A stretch of 64,000 nt of DNA from Protonemura montana. Taxonomy: Eukaryota > Arthropoda > Insecta > Plecoptera > Nemouridae. Below, one piece after another: positions 37,876 to 49,781 of the stretch. The translations under genes and the position numbers were made by a program. The stretch is taken from contig OX387604.1 in NCBI GenBank assembly GCA_947568835.1, positions 22,597,076 to 22,661,075 on the forward strand, given 5' to 3'. The stretch's first letter is position 1; each line of letters begins with the position of its first letter. The notes beneath the pieces were generated by a model that was not told the DNA's origin, ran no database searches, and saw only the letters and a list, made by a program, of their open reading frames with translations.

Positions 37876-40800
37876 CTAATTGCAATCATCTGAATCACGA
37901 TCCAGTTCATCAATATCAATAATATTACAATGACCATGGGCAAGTGTATGATATCCATCGTCTAATACATATCTTTTATCGTCGAATGGTGATAGTGTGA
38001 TCTTTCGTTGAGTTATTGTATATAAGTTATGATTAAAACTTCGAATGCTAGACATAGATGCACTTTGAATCACTTTTTGAAAAATCGATTTCTTGTAATC
38101 ATCGTGTTTAATTACTTTTTCTAAAACATATCTCAAAACTCCTTTTCCTACTTTCTTACATTTTCCATTAGCTTCTAAAATGGAATACATCTTAGCCCTC
38201 AATCCTACAAATTCTTTTATGACAGCACCAGCGGATTCATCTGTCATTTTACCTGGAACTTTCATATTGACATTGCTGTACAGATGATGTGTGCTTGGGT
38301 AATTTGAAGTGTCGAATAGATTCATATGAGCTTTCATATCGCAATATATATCTTCGGTTTTTATATGATATGTCAGGCTATCGGTGTCGGTGAAAAGTAA
38401 GGTGGCATTATTTCCATACTTATTCTTTACAAAGTTGTAATGGAAATCATAAACAAATCCCTTGCTTAGCTCTAATATTGCGAACCCTGCGTAAATTGGT
38501 CGATTGAGAATGAGACATTTCTTTTTGGATTGCACGGCTACAAGATCATTTGAAAAAATTGTGAAACTCTCAAACGAAGGAGCCGCTACAACTTTTAATA
38601 GCCTCTTTTCTACGTTCACTAATTCAATGTTAACTCTGTTACGAAGGTTTTCCATAGTCTTACCAAAAACAGCATTGTTCATTAGCTTGAAGAAATCTTT
38701 TTCAAAAGAGTTGGTCGCCTGTTTACGCTGCGATGTGTTAAATTCTATATATTCTTTTAACCAAGAGCTTTGCTTAAATTTAAGAACTCGATGAATTTTA
38801 AGAAGTTTTAATCCCAAGTCAAGATATTGTTGCAAATTTCTATAATGAATTATGTAGTTGGTTTTATCGTTTAGGTTTGGTACTAGTTTTCTGACATTTT
38901 TTGCAGGTTTAAAGTTCAAGTCTTCCAACAGTTTCTTACTGTAAGGAGAAATCATCTCTTCAGTAACGTTTATATTCTCCGGAGCCACAGGATAATCATT
39001 GTGCAATTCATGCAGATTATGTGAATATTCCAAATCGACCTCTAAAATGTATCCAAATTCAGAGTCTTGTGAAATATTATGAATATTAAACTGACTTATT
39101 TCATCCTCATTCATCCATTCAAAATGACTGATAGGTAATTTTTGAGACATCGCTTGCCCGTATAGATTGTTCACATCCCAATAAATAATATACGACGATT
39201 CAGCGTTCTTATCGAAGTCATCTACGTACTTGTTATTTGCTGATGCGTAACGGGTTGAGATCATTGAAACTCCGCCTCGTATTCCCTGCTCCATGAATAA
39301 GTACATATCAGGATCCGTTAAGTAATTCGAGGTGGCAGCCGCTCATCTTAAGAAATGATTGCCAGCTGTAACCTGGCAATGTATACGTCTGTAAGGGATC
39401 AAGTTTATAATGTTTCATAGATATTTCTCGGAAGCTTTCAAAAATATCTGCTAGCAATAACACATCTGTTTTGACATATAAATCCTGATACTCGCCTAAA
39501 TTTTGGATTTTAAATAGACTCCAAACCTTTTTAGCATGTTCATAATCTTCGTCACTAATATGTTCATCGCGAATCGTGTTATAAAAAGCTGCTTTAGAAG
39601 GTAGTTTTGTCTCGTCAAATTTTGTTTGTGAATCCATGTAGTCATATGGAAAAACGCCCTTACGGAGAAGATGTGTAAATTCTTCCTTGTTTTCAAAGTT
39701 CTGTTTGGTAATTTTAAATTTATCCTCTCCATAGCTTAACAAATTTTTAGTGAGTGTTTCAAGAGATGTATTCAAAAATTGAAGAGAGTCGAGAAAACGC
39801 AAAGAATTAATCTGGAATGCAACATATTTTTCAGTGTTGTTTGGGATACACGTGATTTTACAAAATTTGAATTTTCCAAGTTCCTGCATAATAATATGAC
39901 TATCATAATTTTTTAAATTGTGAAACAAGACTGAAATATGTTTAGCCTGTTTGAAGTTGAGATTACACGAGGAATGAGCTGCTCCTCTGTAAAGTCCAGA
40001 CATGTGACAATGATCGCGTACCCTAAATTCATCGAGATCCTTCGAGCAAATAAAACATTCTTTTGAATTCAGAAAGCTCTGCTCATCTTCCGGAGTAATT
40101 ATTATCGGATTATTTTCATTCATTAGCTTTTGCAACTCTTCTTCCTCTCTTAAAATGCTTTTAAGGAAGTGAGTGATTGCATCTGATCCTCTATACACAA
40201 CTAAAGGTTTGTGCATTTCACCCTTTGCATTTATCACAACATATGAATATCCTGAACACATATGTTGAGTTGTTTTTAAAGTGTGCGAGAAATCATCATT
40301 CGGAGAGCATCCACTTATTTTCAGGTTTAAACTTTCAAAATCTGCGTAAATTGTGAAAGGTACTTTCAACATGAAATGATAATTTTTGAATCGCATTATA
40401 TTATCAGATGGCATTTTTATTTTCTGTGGTTCGTTTTTATTGCAAAACTTCGAATGATCATCAAGGAGCGATTGTCTTGAAAATCTATGTAAGCAAAAAT
40501 GACAGTAAAATGATCGGTGTTCGTGATGAGTTACTGAACCTAGCAAGCGACTTAAACTGCTTATCAAGCAAAAGTGATTCGTCGTTTCGTTTGATAAATA
40601 CAATAAATTTATATGAGTATCGCAGGAAAATTTTGTGATTCGGAGCGGAAAAACTTCACATTCATATCCAAACACGTTTACAGATATATTGTTCTGTTTC
40701 TCAAAACGAGATAATTTTGAAATTTGGACGGGGTATTCAATACCTGACATATTCAAGTGTGACTCGTATTGCTTGTATGCATGTATACGATTTCGATTGT

Positions 40801-41705
40801 GACAGGGTTCATATAAATGTGCTAACACAGACCAAAGGAAGCATTTTTGGTCGTTGTTTTGAACATTTAAAATCGCCTTTTTTTTTACTAATTTTTTTGG
40901 TAAGGGAATGTAACTACTTGCAGCTAAGGGAACATATTTGGCGATGTTAAGTTCAAATCTTAGAATTCTTTCAAAATTCCAATTACTACCTTCCCTCTGA
41001 AAATTTGATTTTGCCTTTGCAATCGACTCAAAAGCTTGATTAAATTGTTTATTAAACTCAAAATGTTGTAATAGTGTGAAGTTGCAACTTCTGAAGCATG
41101 GTGTTGACTCGCTTTGCTTGTCTGCCACAATTTTGGTGAAGAGTGGATAAATTGTCAGGTACCATTTAACACCGCGGGATTTCGAAATATTCTTCATTAA
41201 TTGAATTTCAATATCATTTTTGTTATCAGCCAAATATGTTAAAACATCAATACGATCAACTGGAATTTTGAACGTGTAAGTTTTAACGCTCCTGTTTAGC
41301 GCAGATTTTGAAAGTTTTCCCCTACCGATTTGATTTAAGCTTTGTAGAGAATGTTGTTGATTTGAAGATGGTATTTCTGTCGAAGTCGATGGGTTTTGAC
41401 GATTACCAACGTTATCATGACTGGCATGATGAGTCAGCATCTTCTTTTCATTCAAGAAAAATTTTGAACACACGCTACACTGAAAGTGTTTCAAACTGCG
41501 ATGTTTTTTGAAATTGTCTTTTCTAGAAAATGTTGATCCGCAGAGATCGCAAGGTCCGAAGAATGGTCTAACTGTTGGGACTTCAGTAGGGCTGTAAATA
41601 AAAATAAAAATAAATAAGTTGAAGGTATTAATCGAATATTTTGTAAAATGAATCTACAAAGAATGCGTACCTGTCATCTGATGCTGCTGGTGAATTTGTC
41701 ACCAT
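37876..41705 (-). pseudogene. polB: Protein-primed DNA polymerase B of the Polinton, one-base frameshift, predicted intron
   Basis: Two minus-strand frames (41591-39308 and 39306-37876) together carry a protein-primed PolB. In the first (numbered from 41494): C2H2-like fingers at the N terminus, a zinc-ribbon at about 330-351, the exonuclease motif YADFES at 383-388, and an endonuclease-VII-like CX2C/HCH block at about 480-510. In the second: motif A (YWDVNNLYG, Asp44), motif B (KLMNNAVFGKT, 207-217) and motif C (FTDTDS, 305-310). One extra base near 39318-39321 separates them, so the copy cannot make the full enzyme unless a ribosome slips. At the 5' end, no ATG opens the frame at 41494. A predicted intron (41592-41670, donor CAG|GTACGC, acceptor TTTATTTACAG) joins an upstream exon with ATG at 41705 and adds another finger (CDLCGSTFSRKDNF). 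Confidence 0.9.
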
Positions 41706-41777
41706 TGCTAAAATAGCATCACATGCATTCTCTAGATCCCTGCAAGAATGAACACAGAGATTGTGTAAACATCTTTT

Positions 41778-43279
41778 AAAACGGATTATGGATGTAGACA
41801 TGGATCTAGTTTCTGGAATTGGTAATGTTATAAAAGGTTTTTGTTCAATAAATACTCTCAGTGAATTCAGTTTTAAAACAAAATTTTTTCTTTTATTTGT
41901 GAATACAATTCAGTTTTTTAAATATTTTTTTTTTCAATCCGTCAGCAAATTTTAAATATCGTTAAATTCTAAAATTGCAGTTGGTGGGTACACCCCAAAT
42001 TTTTTGGTGCCTTTAAAGGTTATAGTGATCTGTTTAAGATTGAAAGAGGTTAAATCTGAATCGGTAATTTTATTAAATCTAGCGGGGAGAAAATATTTCA
42101 AGTTGTTAACGGTGATTTGAATTTGACGACCGTATCTTGTTGTGATCGCCGCCCACTCATCGATTAGAAAAGCTACATGTTCTGGGAGTTCATCTATCTT
42201 TCCGAACTCAACTGCCTTGCAGCTCCCAAGTTGGTTAAGGAAGTCCATCTGATAACAAAGAAAAATAGGAAAAACTGAATTAGTATATTTTATATTAGAT
42301 GTAAATAAATTTCATTCTAGATTTGCAGAAATACTTCTGTGACAGAAAGTATCAAATCATCAAGAAGATTTTAATAAAAATATAAGGTTATTAGAGTTTC
42401 TAATAAATATAAAAATATAATTATACTACTTACTTTCTTGCAGTTGTTTCTGTTACTCCTACTGTTGCCGTAACTATTGATCTTGCTGTTGCCTCTCTGA
42501 TAACTTTGAATCGAATGATGATGTCGGTGAGAACAGAACGTCGAACAGTTCATTGTCCTAACATTTTGCTGATTTGCAATTATTGACCACTAACATATTA
42601 TCTAAAGTGCGTTCATTGTAATGTATAACCATCTAAACTCTGGGCAGTAATCGTGTATAATTACACAGGCATATAATGGAAACAGATGACGTTTCTTAAG
42701 AATAAACCTACTATAGAAGTACTTGTTATTTGGTACAGTGAAATCTGATTTTGTCAAATCAGCGATTGATCGATGAATCTACCAAGCAATACGAGGGCCA
42801 CGCTGGGAACATCTGGGAAAATGTTACATCGGCATTGCAATAATATTTTTGTAGGAAGCTATAGTACAGTTCATTTAAGGTAGTACACTAGAAATGCATA
42901 CATGCAGTTGAGTGTCAGATGTATGATTATTTATGTAGAATGAACAGACTGTAGGTACTTGTCATTTAGTACAGTGACATCTGATCGTGGGAAATTAGAT
43001 TAGGTTGCTGCATTTATATTTCTTAAACATCTAAAGTACATTTATTTTAAGAAATCACGTAAGAAGTGCACCTTAACATGCACGTATACATGCATGATTA
43101 TATGCAGGAGGTCATCTCAAAATGAATCGACTATAGTTATCTTCAAATTTTATATCACCTTACACTACAAGCTAACAGTAAAAATGCGCACGCGCACATC
43201 TCAAATTTCTGCTGAATCTGCATTTTATTTCGTACCGTCCAAGACGCTAGGAATTTTCCGGGCGTCAGCAGTTTTCCCA
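41778..43279. repeat. Right terminal inverted repeat of the Polinton
   Basis: 1502 bp, the inverse of 29572-31073. It carries the second copy of the two-exon gene, in opposite orientation. Its inner end (AAAACGGATTATGG) is directly next to the predicted first exon of PolB. Confidence 0.95.
41952..42553 (-). CDS. Two-exon small protein encoded in the right terminal repeat
   Basis: Mirror copy of the gene at 30298-30899. Exon 1 is 42553-42434, the 185-bp intron 42433-42249, and exon 2 42248-41952. Exon 1 differs by at least one residue (Ile for Ser at position 25), exon 2 by none that I can see. Two copies per element follow from the location inside the repeats. Purifying selection or recent copying by repeat-to-repeat conversion could both explain the near-identity. 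Confidence 0.7.
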
Positions 43280-43335
43280 CAGAGGTCAATGACTTCCTTC
43301 TCCTTCTGATCTAGAACCGGCAATTATACCCTACT
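43280..43335. repeat. Outermost right end of the Polinton
   Basis: 56 bases between the end of the shared inverted repeat and the resumption of env at 43336 (TACGGG). Read inward on the minus strand, the end begins AGTAGGGTATAATTGCC; Polintons usually start with AG. Part of it also occurs at the end of the old relic at 4660-4692, which shows that it is element sequence. The left end lacks it. Confidence 0.7.
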
Positions 43336-44153
43336 TACGGGTGTAACCTGTGGACTAAGACCGTGTCCCAAGCCTGTACTAGTTGACGGAAATCATCGCG
43401 GATTTCGTTGATCCGAGCGTGTATCTGTCGAAAAGCAGAATTAATCGAGAAAACAATAGCCATCTGCGCTTGAATTGAATCCGTCAAGTTTGTGAACGCG
43501 CCCAATTTCCTAGACAATAGCGTTGTCGCCGCTGCGACCTCTCTGAGATCCCGTGTATTTTTGAATGTGTTATTATTGATGTCGGACATGAGCGATGCTT
43601 GATCCGTTACTAAATGCTGTAAAATGCCTTCCGTTTGGTCTATACCTTGCCACTTAGCATTTAGTGCGTCCGTCTCGTCGGACTCTGCTACTCCAAACAA
43701 GTAGTGAAACCCATGCCCAACGGCATCGAACAACCCCCGCTTGTTTCGTGAAGACACTGGGTTCAAAGAATCAAGGAAGGCCCCAATTTCTGATTTCGCG
43801 ACTCTTACTACCGATTGTGCAAAATCTTTTTCCCCGCTCAATGACTGTCTAAATACGGGCATCATATCTTCGTGGAAGTACAAATGGAGAACGTCTTGCA
43901 AAACTGCCTCGAGGGCATCCATGTGCCTTTGCACATCTATATCAATGGCTAGAGTCCATTTATCTGCTGTCAGATAGAAAGTACCTTGATTCACAAGTAC
44001 TACTCCCGCCTTAAAATCGGTAACTTTTGACCACATCTGATGATCGGGACGACTGGCAACCCCTTGGGACAGAACCCTGGGCCCCGTGTAGGCCTGTGCC
44101 AGGACTAAAAAACCATATAACATCACAACCGTCCTTGTGTACCAGGACGCCAT
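43336..44153 (-). pseudogene. env: env of element B, N-terminal part, cut off by the Polinton
   Basis: From ATG 44153: signal peptide, surface part, furin site RNKR followed by the hydrophobic fusion peptide, and the following helical region, open up to the Polinton junction. It has the 14 bases that element A lost near 8253, so the frame here was intact before the Polinton came in. The remaining part is at 28423-29571. Confidence 0.92.
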
Positions 44154-44299
44154 ACTCAACCTGGTGGTTATATACAACTTAGGGTCAGTGTATTTAATCT
44201 TGATATCTTCTGCGATCTTCTACGATCTTCGTCTATCTTCGTGTAATCTTCGTCTCGGTCGCTACGACTGACCCTCTACTGGATTAAAATGTTACCTAG

Positions 44300-44690
44300 T
44301 AACCCTATCCTTTGCCTTCAGGAAGTAAGCTGGACGTAAATAGAAATTATTAAATCATTAAATGATATCGTAAGAACTAGATTATACTGATACCAAGGAT
44401 CTCCATCCTTTGTGTTCGGGAAGTAAACTGGAAGTAATGTTACCGAGTAACTCTATTCTCTGCGTTCGGGAAGTAAACTGGAAGTAATGTTACCGAGTAA
44501 CTCTATTCTCTGCGTTCGGGAAGTAAACTGGAAGTAATGTTACCGAGTAACTCTATTCTTTGCGTTCGGGAAGTAAACTGGAAGTAATGTTACCGAGTAA
44601 CTCTATTCTCTGCATTCGGGAAGTAAACTGGAAGTAATGTTACCGAGTAACTCTATTCTTGACGTTCGGGAAGTAAACTTGAAGTAAATA
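44300..44690. repeat. 50-bp tandem repeat between pol and env, element B
   Basis: Six units of the 50-bp repeat (44407-44690), one more than element A, plus the diverged unit near 44310. Bases 44691-45325 match 9321-9952 of element A and include the 33-base poly-T at 45153-45185. Confidence 0.9.
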
Positions 44691-45150
44691 GAAATGATTA
44701 AAATCATTCAATGAAATCGTATTAAAACGTGTAGTATCACCACTCTGGACTCTATATATTCTTACCGCTCTAATTCAGGCAATCGTTGATAATCTTGATA
44801 TATGATATCACTCCGTCGTTAAAGGACCCACTAAATTGTCAAGTAATCGACACTGGAAGTTTCTAATAATCATGAAGTACCATCATTATTTCTGCTGACT
44901 CTACGTCATCAGTATCATATCAAGCTGGGAAGTGACTCCGTCTGGGAACGAAAGCAAACGTGCGTCTCAAACTTAGTTAGGAAGCGCGTCAGCACATTCT
45001 TAGATAGCTGACTACCGCCGGACGCACGAAGTTACTGCGAACTGCTCAGCACTAAATGGTTGAATGCACTGCCTTCTTTTGATAATGAATATTCATTATT
45101 TATATTTTGATAAAAAAAAATTCACATTATCAACATTATCAGCATGGTTG

Positions 45151-45190
<40 letters not shown>

Positions 45191-45325
45191 GACGAACCGT
45201 CATAATCGAGCGTGGTTCAAAGTATAACTATACTAAAATATACATACCGACAGGAAGATACTAAACTATAATAGTTTATGAATATCTATATCTACGTCTA
45301 TAAGTGCAATGGAGAATGGTACTTA

Positions 45326-48300
45326 TTATACCGAATTATCATCAGGCCATTTACGCGGTCTACGCGGAAGTGGTCTCTCGAGGACCCACGGGTGCTCGTC
45401 TGGTTCCCCCAAACTACGCAACCTATACCTATGCTGAATACCGGATCGTGCATTCCATTGCGCAATTAGCCTGTCTACATTTGGTCTCGCCGGACCTGCT
45501 GTTTCGACAGTTTTCTCTTGCTGGCCTGGAGCGAGCTTCTCTACCTTATCACGTGGTACTGTAACAATCACGTTGTCAAAAGGATCATCCTCTTGAATCT
45601 CAACTACCTCCTCATCCTGGAACCTCGCATCGAGTTCTTCGGCCAAAACCGTAACCTTTGCGGCGTCTACTTCTGGCGTGACCTCTTCGCGAACAATAGG
45701 ACGACCCTCTTTCGGACCGATTTTTAATCTATTTACATGTACAGTTTGTTTCTTTTTCCCATAAACTTCTTGTATTTCAAATACACTCGGGTTTTTCTGT
45801 GCAATTATTCGGTATGGTCCTAACCACTTTGGACATAACTTTTTAGAAAGGCCTGGCTTTCCTGCACAGTTTTGCAAATATACCTGGTCACCTACGTGAA
45901 ACGTTGGGTCTTTCGTTTTCTTATCAAACTGTAACTTACGCTTATCAAAGGACTGCGCGAGATTCTCAGACAGCTTCTCGTGTGTCTGACGGAAACGCTC
46001 TAACGTTGCTCTGGCATAATTATCATCATAATCATAATAAACCCGCTCAGGTTTAGCAAAGTTATCATACGGTAACCGCATGTCACGTTTAAATAGGGCA
46101 AAGAATGGAGTTTCATTGATCGACTCATGCCAATGACTCATATAACTAGCCCTTATGAAAGGCAGGAACTCCGACCAATCTTTCTGATCTTTCCTAATGA
46201 AATGAGATAACGTTTGTTTTATTGTTTTATGACTACGTTCTAGGCTGCCATTAGATGAACCTTGATACGCTACACAGCAAATATGTTCGATATGCAACAA
46301 TTTACAGACATCGTTCATCAATTTCGACAAGAAATTCGATCCGCGATCCGTGAGTAACTTCTTCGGTGTCCCGTACGTACAGATAATACGGCGTACAAAC
46401 TTTCTACTCACTGTCTCGGCCGTTTGATCTCTAATAGGTATGAGTTCAATCGTTTTCGTGAAATAATCTTGGAACGTTAGGATATATTTATAGCCCTTGC
46501 TACTCTTCGTCAGAGGACCTACAATGTCCATCGCCGTGACACTGAACAAATCGTCTGCCTTCGTTGTCGGCAATAAGGGAGCCTTCCTCAAATGTGGAGA
46601 AGTTTTAAAAATGACACAGGACTTGCATGCTTCACAAAAGCGTTTCACATCAGTGTACATGCCTGGCCAATAGAATATCGCTTGAATCAACATAAGGGTT
46701 TTCTTAAACCCGGGATGTCCAGCTAAGGAAAGATTATGATAGGTTTTCATAATGAAAGGTATCATTGGAGTAGGCGCAACTAACTGCTCTTCGCGACGGT
46801 CCGCGTGATGATATAACACCCCTTCATCATCAAGTGAATATCCTCCCACTGCACCCCCGTCGTTTTCTAAATCTTTAATGATATCGTTCCACCGGGAATC
46901 GAGTCGCTGCTCTCGTTTTATACGATCCCTGTCCCATGCCGGTTCGTAATGCACATTCGAAATTGTGCTTGGAAGTCGTGACATTGCGTCTGCATTCAAA
47001 TGCAATTTCCCTGGTCGATGAATAATCTCAAAGTCAAAGTTCGAGAGGTAAAGCGACCACCTAGCTAGTTTTCCAGATGGATCCTTAATATTTTGGAGCC
47101 ACTTCAGCGCCCAATGATCTACTATAGCTATAAATGGTCTGTACAAATAATCTCTAAATCGTTTAACGGCGAAGATCAATGCCAAACACTCTTTCTCACT
47201 AGTGGACAGCGACTTCTCGCCTCTCTGGAGTTGACGACTACCGAATCCTATTGGCTTCTCAATACCGTCAATTTTTTGTGACAAAACACAACCTAAGCTA
47301 TGATCCGATGCATCGCTTGAAACTATGAATGGCTGGTCCCACACTGGATAGTTTAGTTTAGTTTTCTCAGTGAGCATTGCTCTGAGCTTCACAAAATTAT
47401 CCTGACACTCATCAGACCACACAAATTTGACGTCTTTTTTAGTAAGATTCGTTAGTGGTGCAGTCAGCTCACTGCAGTGATCGATAAACTTAGAATAAAA
47501 GGATACTAACCCTACAAATCCCTTTACTTCCTTTACATTTCGCGGAACAGGAAAAGTCCTAATCTTTTCCACCAAAGTGTGGTCTGGTTTATATCCATCT
47601 CTATTAAGGGTATGACCGAGGTAAACCGTTTCCTCTGCCAAGAACTTACATTTTGAAGGTTTCAACTTCAACTTAGCTTGACGAATGGAGTTAAAGACCT
47701 CTGTTAGAGCCTTAAAGTGTTCACGCGCCTGCTCGTCATCCCCTTTAGAGTACACGATGACATCATCTAAATAGGCAAAAGCGTTTCGTCCTATCTGATT
47801 ACGGAAGACATGGGCCATGAGCCGCAAAAATGTGGAAGGCGCGTTTACAAGTCCGAACGGCATTCTCGTGAAACAGAAATGCCCGAGGTTCGTTGTGAAA
47901 CTAGTTTTTTCTTGATCAGGTCCATATAAGGGTAGCTGATAGAAGCCCTGACTAAAGTCTAGAGTTGAAAAGAGAGAACAACCCCCTAGCTGTTGTATGG
48001 TGCCGTTTAAGTCGGGAAGGGGGAAGAAATCGCGAACCGTGATTTTATTCAGGGCGCGGTAATCGACGGCCAATCGTAGCCCTGCCGTACCAGGTGCACC
48101 CCCTTTCTTGCGTAAAAGAACGACCCTACTGTTCCAGGGAGAGGTGGTATGTTGGATGATTCCATCCTCCAGTAACTCGTTCACGACATCATTCAATAGC
48201 GGTTGCAAATCGTGTGCCACTGTGCCCTGTCGGCACGCCACTGGCCGTTGCGTACCAGTTTCAATTTTATGTTCTAGTAGGCTTGTGGTCCCGAGCTTTT

Positions 48301-49781
48301 CCCCCGGCAACATGAAAATATCTCTATAATTATCTAAAAGAGCCAAGACTTCCTCTTTTCTCTGCTGTGTTAAATGATCTAACTTAAAGACGGTGCTTAA
48401 ATCTACAGGTACCTTAGTTTTTGCCCCATGTGGCGCATACCCTATACCAGCTACAATATTACCCTGTCCTCTTGGACAACCTACCACTGGTTCTATATAT
48501 CCTAATTTACTGCCCTTCGCTATATAAACTGTGACTGGCGATAGATTCATTAAGACAAGCTGAATCCTACCATCAGGCCGAGCAGTCGTCACCGCTCTCC
48601 CGATAGCTACACCATCGGTTCGCACCCCGCAAGGTTCGACAAGTTGGTCGCCCAGGGTTGTACACCCCTGTGCTCCCTCAAAAGCGAACTCACAATAAGC
48701 CGGAACGACCAGATCCTCCACATTCGTGACGAAACAGTGATCAGTTGCTTCGCCCTCTAGAGGTATCTTCGTATCCAACTCTTGCGTGTGTTCACCCTTG
48801 TCTGTCGTATCGAACTTCTGGTCTATCTCGGGAATGAAACTGGACTCACCCAGGTTGCCTACGCTTACGTTTCGTCTTACTCCTTGTCCGTCCTGGGTTA
48901 TTCTTTGAATGCCTGGCCTTTGGCTTCTGGGACTTTCCTTCCCCTACCAGTGCGGGTGGTCTCTTCTCGTCTTCGCAAGGGGTTTCTACGAGTTCTGTTT
49001 CCTTAAGAGGCGCACTCCTATCGCTTATCTCTGGAGTTATCGGAATAATGCTGCGTGTTCGAGACGGACCATAAATGTTGCAAGACCCCCCAGAACTCAC
49101 CCCGGCGGTACTCAAAAACCGTAATGGAATAACATTAGTTCCTAAAAGTAGCGTATTGCTAGGTAAATCTATACGAGCTGCATATTTATCTAGGAAATCT
49201 ATACCTAAAATACCATCCGCGATGAGTGGCAACTCTGCCGCACACACATAACACCGAGACGTGAACTCAGCGCGACCCTTCATGGTCAATCCAAACTCGA
49301 CCATTGCCATCCCTAAAATTGGCACTGGCGATCCATCTAATCCATATATATTCCCTGGATTTATTTCCTCGCTTGTAATAATAGACTCATCATGCACTAC
49401 TCCAGCCCTAAGTAGCGATACTGCCGCACCCAAATCAACAAGGAACGAACGCCTGTGACGGTTCACCACTAGTTCCACCGATCGCAACTGCCCCATGGGC
49501 GCGCGCAATGCCGCCTGTTCCGCAGCCCCTGGACACGGCTGGCTATCGGCATGCCACTCCCTGCTAACTAGGGAAGTCTGATTAGGCGTATCATTACCTA
49601 ATTTATACGACACAACTCTCTGTGAACTATCTTTACGACCGGTACTATCTGGTAGGTGCTTCGAGCAATGTGAATGAGCTATATACTCTGATGAACAAGG
49701 TTCCTGGATGCTAGGGTCCTTTCTAACTTTTATCCCGCCCCATGTACGGGCCCGATGACATGAGGCCGGCGTTAGTTTCCC
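45326..49781 (-). pseudogene. pol: pol of element B, frameshifted between protease and RT
   Basis: Nearly identical to pol of element A: protease with the same DLG box, RT (YLDD), RNase H, and integrase with HHCC and DDE residues. Five bases are missing at about 48854-48862 compared with element A at 13488-13500. This throws the frame between the protease part (49838-48846) and the RT-to-integrase part (open from 48778 to 45326). The C-terminal region also has a small in-frame deletion (45483, LTN in A) near the end. The RT and integrase parts are open but cannot be reached from gag in this copy. Confidence 0.93.
49772..49781 (-). promoter_or_regulatory. -1 frameshift site, element B
   Basis: Heptamer GGGAAAC (49775-49781, minus strand) directly before the gag stop (49772-49774), as in element A. 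Confidence 0.85.

Larger units (their letters stand above)
29572..43335 (-). mobile_element. Polinton/Maverick DNA transposon inserted in env of element B
   Basis: About 13.76 kb with 1502-bp inverted repeats (29572-31073 and 41778-43279). It holds the full Polinton core set on the minus strand: PolB, packaging ATPase, retroviral-type integrase, adenain-like protease, major and minor capsid proteins, and the usual small Polinton proteins. The right side has 56 more terminal bases (43280-43335), and env resumes at once after them. On the left these bases and one target-site copy are missing. Polintons are thought to be able to form virions, because they encode capsid proteins. This copy is nearly intact but has a frameshift in PolB. 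Confidence 0.96.

Noticed and set aside
43094-43309. Forward frame in the outer part of the right Polinton repeat
   Set aside because: The same frame on the left (from 29757) simply runs into env; no codon pattern or motif supports it.
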